The notes under the pieces are model-generated. The model worked only from the letters and a program-made list of their open reading frames with translations, was not told the DNA's origin and made no database searches. From the NCBI GenBank assembly GCA_002508635.1, contig DACO01000136.1:1-26951 (forward strand): a stretch of DNA of 26,951 nucleotides, written 5' to 3'. Each line of letters begins with the position of its first letter. The first letter of the stretch is position 1. This document shows, piece after piece, positions 15,882 through 23,242 of this stretch. Both the position numbers and the translations under genes were made by a program. The DNA comes from Methanolobus sp. UBA118 (GTDB lineage Archaea > Halobacteriota > Methanosarcinia > Methanosarcinales > Methanosarcinaceae).

Positions 15882-16319
15882 ATGTCAAAAAGTAACACTA
15901 AGAAATTCAGAGGATCACGCACCTGCGGTGGTGGTACCACAAAGAACAGACGTGGTGCCGGAAACCGTGGTGGAAGAGGCAGATCCGGTGAGAACAAACA
16001 CCACGCAACCCGTGCATTGCAGCTCGGTTACAGGCGTGGTCACCAGAAAGGTTTCAGCCGCCCGCTCAAGTCCATCCGGGACACTTCCATTGTAAATGTG
16101 GGAGAACTGGATGAGCTCGCAGATCAGCTTGTTGAAGACGGTTTTGCGGAACTCGACGGAGAGGTCTATTCAATAGATCTCAACGGCCTTGGTATTGAGA
16201 AAGTCCTCGGTGCCGGCAGGGTTTCAAAGAAACTGACTGTGACAGCCTGTGAGTTCTCAGCTACCGCAAGGAGTAAAATAGAGAACGCAGGCGGGTCCTG
16301 TACAGAACCTGAAGAGTAA
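15882..16319 (+). CDS. rpl15: Ribosomal protein uL15
   Basis: Large-subunit assembly protein that contacts helix 23S-H35 and 5S region. 145 residues with the Gly/Arg-rich N-terminal extension (RGSRTCGGGTTKNRRGAGNR, HKHA-like loop) and the globular end VLGAGRVSKKLTVTACEFSA near 110. ATG at 15882 follows AGGTGAT, which contains the uL30 stop; an in-frame GTG at 15873 lies within that site. Last gene of this transcription block, since the stop codon starts a terminator hairpin. Confidence 0.96.
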   Translation: MSKSNTKKFRGSRTCGGGTTKNRRGAGNRGGRGRSGENKHHATRALQLGYRRGHQKGFSRPLKSIRDTSIVNVGELDELADQLVEDGFAELDGEVYSIDLNGLGIEKVLGAGRVSKKLTVTACEFSATARSKIENAGGSCTEPEE

Positions 16320-16365
16320 TGCCGTATAGGCATTACATATTTATTTATGCATTTTATTCTTTTAT
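16317..16365 (+). terminator. Hairpin and T-rich tail after uL15
   Basis: TAATGCC (16317-16323) pairs perfectly with GGCATTA (16329-16335) around GTATA, followed by a T-rich region to about 16365. The left arm includes the uL15 stop. It probably ends or weakens the ribosomal transcript before secY. Confidence 0.65.
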
Positions 16366-16384
16366 ATTAAATATATAGAGTATA

Positions 16385-16393
16385 TTTATAAAT
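16385..16393 (+). promoter_or_regulatory. Putative TATA box of the secY operon
   Basis: TTTATAAAT after a long AT-rich run. A start about 25 bases downstream would leave a leader of about 45 bases before the secY ATG at 16459. With the terminator just upstream, this makes secY-adk-emc3-cmk-cbf5 partly independent of the ribosomal operon. Confidence 0.5.
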
Positions 16394-16458
16394 GGTTAAG
16401 GCTATTTCAGGGTTGTTTTACCCCAAAAAATATGGATTTCCCAGTCAGGGTGGAATTA

Positions 16459-17937
16459 ATGAGTCTTAAGGAAAGTTTAAAACCAATTTTTAACAGATTG
16501 CCTGCGGTCGCAAGTCCCGAAGGGCACGTGCACTTCAAAAACAAGCTGATGTGGACGCTTGGTATACTTGTGCTCTATTTCGCGCTTGCCAATGTACCGC
16601 TTTTTGGATTGTCCCCGGATTCGATCGACCTGTTCGAATCCTATCGAGCATTCTTCGCAGGAGCATCCGGATCATTGATGCTTCTTGGTATAGGTCCTAT
16701 AGTCACTGCTTCAATCGTACTGCAGTTGCTGGTCGGTGCTGATGTAATTAAACTCGATATGTCTAACCCGGACGACCAGGCATTCTTCCAGGGTGCCCAG
16801 AAGGCACTGGTTTTTGTTATGATCGTCCTTGAGTCTCTGCCGCAGATAGCCGGTGGTTATATCCAGCCTGACGCGACACTTGCAACAACGCTTGGTGTTG
16901 ATACCGGTGTAATTACAGCCGTTCTGTTAATTCAGATATTCCTTGGAGGCGTACTTATCCTCTTTATGGATGAAGTGGTTTCCAAATGGGGAATCGGCTC
17001 AGGTGTAGGTCTGTTCATCGTTGCCGGTGTATCCCAGCAGATTGTAACAGGACTGTTCAACTGGACGGCGGATACCTCCGGTTTACCAACGGGTTTCTTC
17101 CCCAAATGGATATACATAATACAGAATGTAGGAGCTGACTACCTGTTCACAGGTGACGGCCTGATGTTCATGCTGATCAACGGAGGTATACTTGCTCTCT
17201 TGAGTACGGTGATCATCTTCCTGCTGGTAGTATATGTGGAAAGTACTCGTATTGAAATACCTCTGGCACACAGTGCCGTAAGAGGTGCAAGAGGTAAGTT
17301 CCCTGTAAAGCTTATCTATGCTTCAGTCCTTCCGATGATCCTGGTCAGGGCGCTGCAGGCCAATATACAGCTTATCGGGATCGTGCTCAGTGGAAGGGGG
17401 ATAACCTTCCTCGGAGAATACGTGGGCTCGACCCCTGTCAGTGGTCTGATGTACTACCTTGCTCCGATCCACAGTCCGTATGACTGGATACCGTCACTTG
17501 TCAGAGAATCGTTCTCAAGTTACGGTGTAGCTGCCCCGGCAACATGGCAGATTGCTCTTCATGTGCTGACAGATGCAGTATTCCTCATAGCTGGTGGTAT
17601 TGTATTCGCTCTGTTCTGGATAGAAACAACCGGAATGGGTGCAAAGCCCACTGCAAGGAAGATATTCAATTCCGGCATGCAGATTCCGGGTTTCAGAAGG
17701 AATATAGGCAGTATCGAGAAGGTAATGATGCGATACATCCCGAAGGTAACCGTAATCGGTGGTGCTTTCATAGGTTTGCTCACACTGGTCGCCAGTCTGC
17801 TTGGTACACTTGGAGGCGCAGGAGGTACAGGTCTTCTGCTGACTGTCAGTATCGTGTACCGTCTCTATGAGGATATAGCATCCGAGCAGATGATGGAGAT
17901 GCACCCGATGGTAAGGTCCTTCTTCGGACAGGAATAA
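16459..17937 (+). CDS. secY: Preprotein translocase subunit SecY (Sec61 alpha)
   Basis: Channel-forming subunit of the Sec translocon in the cytoplasmic membrane. 492 residues with ten hydrophobic segments; typical features are the plug/TM2 region YRAFFAGASGSLMLLGIGPI near 58, KWGIGSGVGLFIVAGVSQQI near 177 and the cytoplasmic loop ESTRIEIPLAHSAVRGARGK near 265. ATG at 16459 has GGTGG five bases upstream. An in-frame ATG at 16432 has no site and would add nine residues ahead of the usual SLKESLKPIFNRLPAV start. Confidence 0.96.
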   Translation: MSLKESLKPIFNRLPAVASPEGHVHFKNKLMWTLGILVLYFALANVPLFGLSPDSIDLFESYRAFFAGASGSLMLLGIGPIVTASIVLQLLVGADVIKLDMSNPDDQAFFQGAQKALVFVMIVLESLPQIAGGYIQPDATLATTLGVDTGVITAVLLIQIFLGGVLILFMDEVVSKWGIGSGVGLFIVAGVSQQIVTGLFNWTADTSGLPTGFFPKWIYIIQNVGADYLFTGDGLMFMLINGGILALLSTVIIFLLVVYVESTRIEIPLAHSAVRGARGKFPVKLIYASVLPMILVRALQANIQLIGIVLSGRGITFLGEYVGSTPVSGLMYYLAPIHSPYDWIPSLVRESFSSYGVAAPATWQIALHVLTDAVFLIAGGIVFALFWIETTGMGAKPTARKIFNSGMQIPGFRRNIGSIEKVMMRYIPKVTVIGGAFIGLLTLVASLLGTLGGAGGTGLLLTVSIVYRLYEDIASEQMMEMHPMVRSFFGQE

Positions 17938-17961
17938 ATCTGAATCAGGTGATGATTGATT

Positions 17962-18609
17962 ATGAATATAGTATTATTCGGTCCTCCGGGTGCGGGAAAA
18001 GGCACCCAGGCCAAGGAATTGTCACAGAAATATGACATTCCTCATATTTCTACAGGTGATATCCTCAGGGCAAACGTCCGTGAGGGCACCGAGCTTGGTC
18101 TCAAGGCTAAGGAATATATGGACAAGGGAGAACTTGTTCCTGACCAGGTGCTGATCGGTCTTATCAAGGACAGGCTGGAAGAGCCTGACTGTGAGAACGG
18201 TTATCTCCTGGATGGTTATCCTCGAACGATACCACAGGCTGACGCCCTTGAGGATATTCTTGGAGAGATCTCAAAGCCACTGGAAGTTGTGATCAATATC
18301 GACGTATCCGATGAGGAAGTCGTAAAGAGGATCAGCGGACGCCGGACATGTTCCTGTGGTGAGAGCTATCATGTCATGTTCAACCCTCCGGAGAAGGAAG
18401 GGGTCTGCAATGCATGCGGTGCACAGCTCTACCAGCGTGACGATGACAGCGAGGATGTTGTCAGGCAGAGGCTTGCAGTATACAACGAAAAGACCAAACC
18501 TCTTATCAACTATTATGAGGAGAAAGGACTCCTTGTGAATGTAGACGGAAACGGCTCAGTTGATGAAGTGTTTGAGACCATTTCCGAAATAATGGATCGC
18601 TACAAGTAA
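17962..18609 (+). CDS. adk: Adenylate kinase (zinc-binding long form)
   Basis: Interconverts ATP + AMP and 2 ADP. 215 residues with the P-loop GPPGAGKGT at 7-15, the AMP-binding TGDILRANV near 31, LDGYPRT near 83, and a long LID domain with Cys 130, 132, 149 and 152 that probably bind zinc. The first pair is C-x-C where C-x2-C is more usual. This is the bacterial-type Adk, as in secY operons of many bacteria and some euryarchaea, not the short archaeal type. ATG at 17962 follows CAGGTGAT. Confidence 0.95.
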   Translation: MNIVLFGPPGAGKGTQAKELSQKYDIPHISTGDILRANVREGTELGLKAKEYMDKGELVPDQVLIGLIKDRLEEPDCENGYLLDGYPRTIPQADALEDILGEISKPLEVVINIDVSDEEVVKRISGRRTCSCGESYHVMFNPPEKEGVCNACGAQLYQRDDDSEDVVRQRLAVYNEKTKPLINYYEEKGLLVNVDGNGSVDEVFETISEIMDRYK

Positions 18610-18630
18610 AATTTCAAATAAGGTGATGCT

Positions 18631-19251
18631 TTGGCAAATGCCGAATTTAAGAATAAGCTGGAGCAGGTATTACTTGCTCTGGGTATCTCATTGATGCTGG
18701 GTATAGTTATACTTGGGCAGGATTTCAGGAATTCTCTGGGGCAGTCCGTTGGCTTTATCATGGACCCTCTTGTGACCCTGTTGGGTGCCAGTAATTTCCA
18801 CATTGTCCTGTTCATAATGGCATCGATAACCGCTCTTTACGCATCACTGATCCAGAAATATACCATGGACTGGGAACTGATGCGCTCTACCCAGGAAAAG
18901 ATGCGTGTGTTCCAGAAGCAGTTCAGGGAAGCCCAGCTTTCCAATAACACTTCATTGATGAAGAAGATGGAAGCTGAGCGGAGTGAAATGATGTCCCAGC
19001 AGATGGAGATGTCAAAACAGCAGTTCAAACCCATGGCATATATCAGTATAATATCGCTTCCGCTTTTTATGTGGGCATATTATTATATCAGTGGCCATGA
19101 AGCTGCAACCATGGTTTTCCCCTTCTGGGGTGAACAGATACTGACCGATACCATCATCGGTCCCTTCCAGCACTGGATATTCTGGTACTTCATCGCTTCT
19201 CTGGCAGTGAGTCAGCTTATAAGAAAGGCACTGGACGTCGGTGGAGTTTAA
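18631..19251 (+). CDS. EMC3/TMCO1/YidC-family membrane protein (DUF106)
   Basis: Archaeal relative of the YidC/Oxa1/Get1/EMC3 insertases that help integrate membrane proteins. 206 residues: N-terminal hydrophobic segment at about 13-31, second at about 56-75, a charged helical hairpin (about 80-130, Met/Gln/Lys-rich, probably cytoplasmic coiled coil), then PMAYISIISLPLFMWAYYYI near 135 and a last segment near 180. The coiled coil between the first helices and the Met/Gln-rich character fit the family. The start is TTG at 18631 with AAGGTGAT upstream. Its place between adk and cmk in the secY operon is conserved in euryarchaea and supports a role with SecY. It ends directly at the cmk start. 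Confidence 0.9.
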   Translation: MANAEFKNKLEQVLLALGISLMLGIVILGQDFRNSLGQSVGFIMDPLVTLLGASNFHIVLFIMASITALYASLIQKYTMDWELMRSTQEKMRVFQKQFREAQLSNNTSLMKKMEAERSEMMSQQMEMSKQQFKPMAYISIISLPLFMWAYYYISGHEAATMVFPFWGEQILTDTIIGPFQHWIFWYFIASLAVSQLIRKALDVGGV

Positions 19252-19782
19252 TTGCTGCTGACTATCAGTGGTCTTCCGGGCAGTGGTACTACCACTGTTT
19301 CCCGTATTCTTGCAGAGAAGCATGAGCTTGAGATGATCTCTGCGGGAGAGGTGTTTCGCTCCCTTGCAAAGGAATACGGCATGACACTGGCAGAGTTTGG
19401 TGAGCTTGCAGAGTCTGATGACTCAATAGATCTCAAGATCGATGAGCGCCAGAAGGAAATTGCCAATACAAGGGATAATGTGGTCCTTGAAGGGAGGCTT
19501 GCAGGTCATATGGCAGACAGGGCACTCAGGGTCTGGATAAAGGCTCCTGTGGAAGTGAGGGTCAGCCGTATTGCAGGGCGTGAGTCCGGTTCCTTTGAGG
19601 AGAAGCTGATGGAAACAAAAGAGCGGGAAGCATCAGAAGCCATTCGCTACAGCACAATTTATGATATTGACATAAATGACCTGTCAATATATGATCTGGT
19701 AATCGATTCTGACAGATGGGACCAGTTCAGTGTCGCAGACATAATTTCCTGTGCGATCGAAAACTTTTCTGATAACAATTAA
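19252..19782 (+). CDS. cmk: Cytidylate kinase (archaeal type)
   Basis: Phosphorylates CMP/dCMP with ATP. 176 residues; P-loop SGLPGSGTTTVSRILAEKHE near 5, AGEVFRSLAKEYGMTLAEFG near 31, and DNVVLEGRLAGHMADRALRV near 75, all typical of archaeal Cmk. The start is TTG at 19252, directly after the preceding stop, with GGTGGAG six bases upstream. Confidence 0.94.
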   Translation: MLLTISGLPGSGTTTVSRILAEKHELEMISAGEVFRSLAKEYGMTLAEFGELAESDDSIDLKIDERQKEIANTRDNVVLEGRLAGHMADRALRVWIKAPVEVRVSRIAGRESGSFEEKLMETKEREASEAIRYSTIYDIDINDLSIYDLVIDSDRWDQFSVADIISCAIENFSDNN

Positions 19783-19797
19783 CCGGCAGGTTATCTC

Positions 19798-20802
19798 ATG
19801 ACACCTTCTGATATTTTACCATCCGAATATCCACGTGAACTAATTCAAAAAGCAGAGGCTATAACTGATCCTGAATACGGATGTCCTCCTGCAGAGCGTC
19901 CGATCAGGGATTATATCGAGATGGGAATTGTCAATCTTGATAAGCCGCACGGTCCCACCAGTCATGAGGTGACTGCCTGGGTAAAGGATATTCTGGAATT
20001 GAACAGGGCCGGACATTCGGGCTCGCTGGATCCTGGTGTGACCGGAGTACAGCCTATTATGCTTGGCAGGGCTACAAAGGCCGTTTCTGCCCTGCGTCTC
20101 TCAGGTAAGGAATATATCTGCCTGATGCGCCTGCATGAACCTGTTCCCGAGAAAAGGGTCCGTAGCATGTGCAGACAGTTCACGGGTCCTATTTTCCAGA
20201 TGCCACCTGTGGTGTCTGCTGTAAAGCGTGAGGTGCGTGTAAGGATGATCTACTATCTCGAGGTGATCGAGGTAAAGGATAGATCCGTGCTGATGAGGGT
20301 TGGGTGTGAGGCAGGAACCTACCTGCGTAAACTCTGCCATGATATCGGAGCCGCACTTGGCTGCGGTGCTCACATGCAGCAGCTGCGCAGGACAAAGACA
20401 GGTCCTTTCAACGAAGACACCCTTGTTACGTTACACCAGCTCAAGGATGCCTATGTTTTCTGGAAAGAGGACAACGATGAGACCTATCTGCGCAAGTATG
20501 TCAGACCCATGGAAGAGGGTCTGAGTCATCTCCCGAAGATCATTATCCGTGACAGTGCCGTTGACGCAGTATGCAGGGGTGCGGAATTTGCGGTCCCCGG
20601 CATAGTAAGCTTTGATAGTAATATAAAAAAGGATGATACTATCTGTCTCTTTTCTTTAAAAGGTGAGGCTGTTGCCCTGTGCAAGTCCCGGATGGATGCT
20701 GAGGAAATGCTAAATCTGGAGCATGGAATTGCAGCAGTGACCGAAAGAGTAATAATGGATGCTGGCACTTATCCGCAAGGCTGGCACAGCAAGCCGCAAT
20801 GA
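19798..20802 (+). CDS. cbf5: tRNA/rRNA pseudouridine synthase Cbf5 (TruB family, H/ACA RNP)
   Basis: Catalytic subunit of H/ACA ribonucleoproteins; makes guide-directed pseudouridines in rRNA and can act at tRNA position 55. 334 residues: VNLDKPHGPTSHEVTAWVKD near 44, catalytic Asp 78 in HSGSLDPGVTGVQPIMLGRA, the TruB core GTYLRKLCHDIGAALGCGAH near 170, and a C-terminal PUA domain from about 240 to 325. The upstream site is CAGGTTAT. It is followed seven bases later by tRNA-Ser, probably on the same transcript. Confidence 0.95.
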   Translation: MTPSDILPSEYPRELIQKAEAITDPEYGCPPAERPIRDYIEMGIVNLDKPHGPTSHEVTAWVKDILELNRAGHSGSLDPGVTGVQPIMLGRATKAVSALRLSGKEYICLMRLHEPVPEKRVRSMCRQFTGPIFQMPPVVSAVKREVRVRMIYYLEVIEVKDRSVLMRVGCEAGTYLRKLCHDIGAALGCGAHMQQLRRTKTGPFNEDTLVTLHQLKDAYVFWKEDNDETYLRKYVRPMEEGLSHLPKIIIRDSAVDAVCRGAEFAVPGIVSFDSNIKKDDTICLFSLKGEAVALCKSRMDAEEMLNLEHGIAAVTERVIMDAGTYPQGWHSKPQ

Positions 20803-20809
20803 TCAGCGT

Positions 20810-20896
20810 GCCGAGGTAGTCTAGCGGTAGGGCGCAAGCCTGGAAAGCTTGTGGGGCATCCGCCCCTCGGGAGTTCGAATCCCCCCCTCGGCGCCA
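20810..20896 (+). tRNA. tRNA-Ser(GGA) with encoded CCA
   Basis: Acceptor GCCGAGG (20810-20816) pairs with CCTCGGC (20886-20892), discriminator G 20893, CCA encoded at 20894-20896. Anticodon stem CAAGC/GCTTG (835-839/847-851 in the last three digits) with loop CTGGAAA, anticodon GGA at 20842-20844. Long variable arm GGGGC/GCCCC (20853-20857/20862-20866) identifies a class II tRNA. T-loop TTCGAAT at 20874-20880; the T-stem GGGAG/CCCCC has one A-C mismatch. The short T-rich stretch after it (TCTTTTCT) can end transcription. Confidence 0.96.
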
Positions 20897-20949
20897 ATCT
20901 TTTCTATAGAATCTAAAATGCATTAAGCTAATAGTATAATTATTTTTCT

Positions 20950-20998
20950 AAGACCGCAGTCTTGCCAGTGTTTTAAAAAGGACAATGGCCTTTATTTA
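20950..20998. terminator. Two small hairpins between tRNA-Ser and the minus-strand operon
   Basis: AAGAC/GTCTT (20950-20954/20959-20963, four-base loop) and AAAGG/CCTTT (20977-20981/20989-20993), each flanked by A/T runs. Probably terminator elements for the plus-strand operon, usable in both directions. Confidence 0.4.
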
Positions 20999-21012
20999 AA
21001 TTCTGATATTTG

Positions 21013-21053
21013 AAAAAAGGACAAAAAAAGAAAAAATGGAAAGAAGAAAAAGA
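21013..21053 (-). terminator. T-rich terminator of the actin-like gene
   Basis: Immediately after the stop, the minus strand carries several runs of T (up to seven) within 40 bases. Archaeal RNA polymerase commonly terminates at such tracts without a hairpin. Confidence 0.55.
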
Positions 21054-22118
21054 TTAAGCTGTAGCTGCCTTTTTGGCTTTCTCAGTCTTTTCTTCTCCGT
21101 TTTCTTCCACAACTTCAGCTTCTTCTCTTGTAAGAGATGCGATCAGACATCCTCTTGCGATGGAGTAGATAGGATCTTTTGAGTCTGAGGTTGTGTACTT
21201 GTTCTTTTTTACCTTGGAGATGTTTATAGGCAGGTTTGCCTCGGATATTCTTTTCTCGAACATCTCAAGGAACCCCTTTGCACGGCTGCTGCCTCCAGCG
21301 ATAGCGATCGGGAACTCTGCATCAGGTGGTGCGACCTCGAGGAGCTTTTTCTTCAGGTTTGCAATGAGGTAGGTTATCAGTGCATCGTAGTAAAGGGCAA
21401 GTGCACCCTGGACGCTTCCTATCTCATATTCTGAGTCAAGTGAAAAATCACTCTCTTTTATTGCTGTGATCCTTTCATTTGCAACACCTGTGGCACTGGA
21501 TACCTGCTCATCGATCCAGTCTCCACCTCTTGCAATACTGAAAGAGACTATCGGGGTTGCAAGGTAGGCAACGGTTATGTTAGTCATACCTGCTCCCACA
21601 CTTATTCCGATACCTGTGAAATTAAAGTCGCCAAGCTCTGAGAATACGACCGCCAGACCTTCATCTATCAGGTTTGTCTGGTACCCGAGTCTCTGTGCCA
21701 GAGCCTCAACGGTCTTGCTATGGTAGAGCACGTTGACATTACTGTCCACCGGGCTTGCAGGGACTGAGATATATGCGATCTCTCCGTCCTTTTCAGGCTG
21801 TCCGAGTACTCTTTCAATGATCAGCTTGATCATCGGGATTGATTCCTTCTCATCAGGACTGATAATTCCCTGTTTCATCGGTCTTCTGATGGGTTTGTTG
21901 AATACGTTGGAGAATTTAAAGGCATCTTCACCAAGTACGTTAATTATGTCTCCCTTCTGTGTGTATAATATCTTGGCACTGTTCAGCATATTCTGTGCCA
22001 GATCTCCTGCTTCCATTTCCAAAAACGCGTTTCTCTGCTGTGCAAAGGATATGGAGTCACCTTTTCCTTTTTCCGCACATATGATATTCATAGTTCCAAC
22101 ATCAAGTCCTTTAGCCAT
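21054..22118 (-). CDS. MreB/actin-like ATPase of the actin-Hsp70 superfamily
   Basis: 354 residues with the full set of actin-fold motifs: phosphate-1 GLDVGTMNI (4-12), an MreB-like AYISVPASPVD (115-125), LIDEGLAVVFS (150-160, as in LIEEPMAAAIG), phosphate-2 GISVGAGMTNITVAY (171-185), ARGGDWIDEQV (196-206, as in VGGDxxDEAI), and adenosine loop IAIAGGSSRAKGF (271-283). It ends in a charged Glu/Lys tail. These fit a filament-forming MreB relative better than a chaperone: it has no Hsp70 substrate domain and is far shorter. ATG at 22118 is chosen because GAGGAG lies six bases upstream; ATG at 22124 touches that site. It is coupled to the upstream membrane protein gene. The cellular role (shape, division, partition) is not shown by the sequence. 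Confidence 0.8.
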   Translation of the reverse strand: MAKGLDVGTMNIICAEKGKGDSISFAQQRNAFLEMEAGDLAQNMLNSAKILYTQKGDIINVLGEDAFKFSNVFNKPIRRPMKQGIISPDEKESIPMIKLIIERVLGQPEKDGEIAYISVPASPVDSNVNVLYHSKTVEALAQRLGYQTNLIDEGLAVVFSELGDFNFTGIGISVGAGMTNITVAYLATPIVSFSIARGGDWIDEQVSSATGVANERITAIKESDFSLDSEYEIGSVQGALALYYDALITYLIANLKKKLLEVAPPDAEFPIAIAGGSSRAKGFLEMFEKRISEANLPINISKVKKNKYTTSDSKDPIYSIARGCLIASLTREEAEVVEENGEEKTEKAKKAATA

Positions 22119-22120
22119 TT

Positions 22121-22906
22121 TCATCTCCTCATCGAATTAAGTTTGGTTTTAAGTTTACTGGACAAACTCTTGTCCTGTACCTCTGCGTTCTGTTTCATCG
22201 TTGCGCTTAACATTTTTGTTGTCAGATCGATGCCATAATCGTCCACTTTGACCTTTCCACTGATAGTATTCTGCAGACATTCGACTTCCCGGATGCTATC
22301 CTTTACTTCAATCCTGTCCTGTTTAGATTCTTTTAGGGTTTTTCCGGGGACAAAATCCGATTTCTCCTCTTTTATGCCCAGGTTGAATTTGGAAAAACTG
22401 GTAGCATCTGAAAAGGATCTGTTCAGGGTTTTCTCAACTTCCTTTTCGATATCCTCTATGGAGTACTGGTTAACTGAACCCGTTTCAGCCAGCTGTGTGG
22501 AACGCTCTTCTATAAGTTTTAGAACAGCGTTCGCAAAAGCATTCCCTGAAAGCAGGCAAATCCCGGCAGCATATGCAAAAGATACATAGCTGACATTTGG
22601 ATATGCCCACCCTCCTGGATAGAGTGATGCAAAGAGTGTTACACCGAAGATCGAAGACAGGAATCCGAATATCATTACCCAATTACTATAGAGTCCGTAA
22701 GGTCTACGCTGACTCACCATCAGGTTAATTCCCAGTAATATGAAGGAAAGTCCAGCGCCCAGAAGGCCATAGGTGGTTATTATTTCAGAAGGATCAGATG
22801 TCCTTTTGAGATTAACCATTATAGCAAATCCAATTGCACTTATGGACAATATAAGGCCAGAAAGGAACACCATCGACCCAAAATAGTATCTGAGTTTTGA
22901 TTCCAT
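22121..22906 (-). CDS. Four-helix membrane protein with cytoplasmic tail, partner of the actin-like ATPase
   Basis: 261 residues. Four hydrophobic segments at about 9-31, 43-64, 76-97 and 104-125 are followed by a hydrophilic region of about 135 residues that contains acidic helical stretches (SIEDIEKEVEKTL) and a basic end (SSKLKTKLNSMRR). No enzyme motif is visible and the family is not recognised. An even number of helices and the basic tail suggest both ends face the cytoplasm. Its last codons carry the ribosome binding site of the actin-like gene, and its stop lies between the two, so the proteins are made together. I infer a membrane anchor or regulator for the filament protein. There is no ribosome binding site before the ATG at 22906; see the promoter entry. 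Confidence 0.75.
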   Translation of the reverse strand: MESKLRYYFGSMVFLSGLILSISAIGFAIMVNLKRTSDPSEIITTYGLLGAGLSFILLGINLMVSQRRPYGLYSNWVMIFGFLSSIFGVTLFASLYPGGWAYPNVSYVSFAYAAGICLLSGNAFANAVLKLIEERSTQLAETGSVNQYSIEDIEKEVEKTLNRSFSDATSFSKFNLGIKEEKSDFVPGKTLKESKQDRIEVKDSIREVECLQNTISGKVKVDDYGIDLTTKMLSATMKQNAEVQDKSLSSKLKTKLNSMRR

Positions 22907-22926
22907 CGCGTTAATTATATCTTGCT

Positions 22927-22940
22927 ATTAATATATAGTT
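22927..22940 (-). promoter_or_regulatory. TATA box implying a leaderless transcript for the membrane protein gene
   Basis: CTATATATTAATAG on the minus strand is centred about 28 bases before the ATG. Archaeal transcription starts about 25 bases after the TATA box, so the mRNA would begin almost at the ATG, in line with the missing ribosome binding site. Confidence 0.5.
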
Positions 22941-23186
22941 TATGGCCATAAATATATATTATATAATGTAAATTTTATTTATGTTTATTTATTAATAAGT
23001 ATTTATTATTTTGTGCAACTTTATCACAGCAGGTTTATGCAGGAGGCTTGAGCCTGCAATATAAATTTTAGACTTCAAATTTTTGAGATCTATATTGTTC
23101 CTTTATAACGATTATTAGTTGTTTTTCATGATTGTTAATCACAAATTATCATAATCAAGAGGCTCAGTGCCATTATTTACTTGCAT
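22941..23186. other. AT-rich divergent intergenic region with one hairpin
   Basis: No reading frame of note. The stretch is strongly AT-rich (for example 22947-23027). The only GC-rich island is GCAGG/CCTGC (23039-23043/23053-23057) with loop AGGCTTGAG, followed by AATATAAATTTT. It may hold the control region of the divergent genes or a short untranslated RNA; nothing firmer can be said. Confidence 0.5.
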
Positions 23187-23198
23187 AAAATTATACAT
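23187..23198 (+). promoter_or_regulatory. Putative TATA box of the MFS transporter gene
   Basis: AAAATTATACAT, about 50 bases before the ATG at 23243, which has no clear ribosome binding site. Tentative. Confidence 0.3.
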
Positions 23199-23242
23199 AC
23201 ATAGTTTGAAATACTCTGCTGCATTTTGGGTCCGCAACCACC

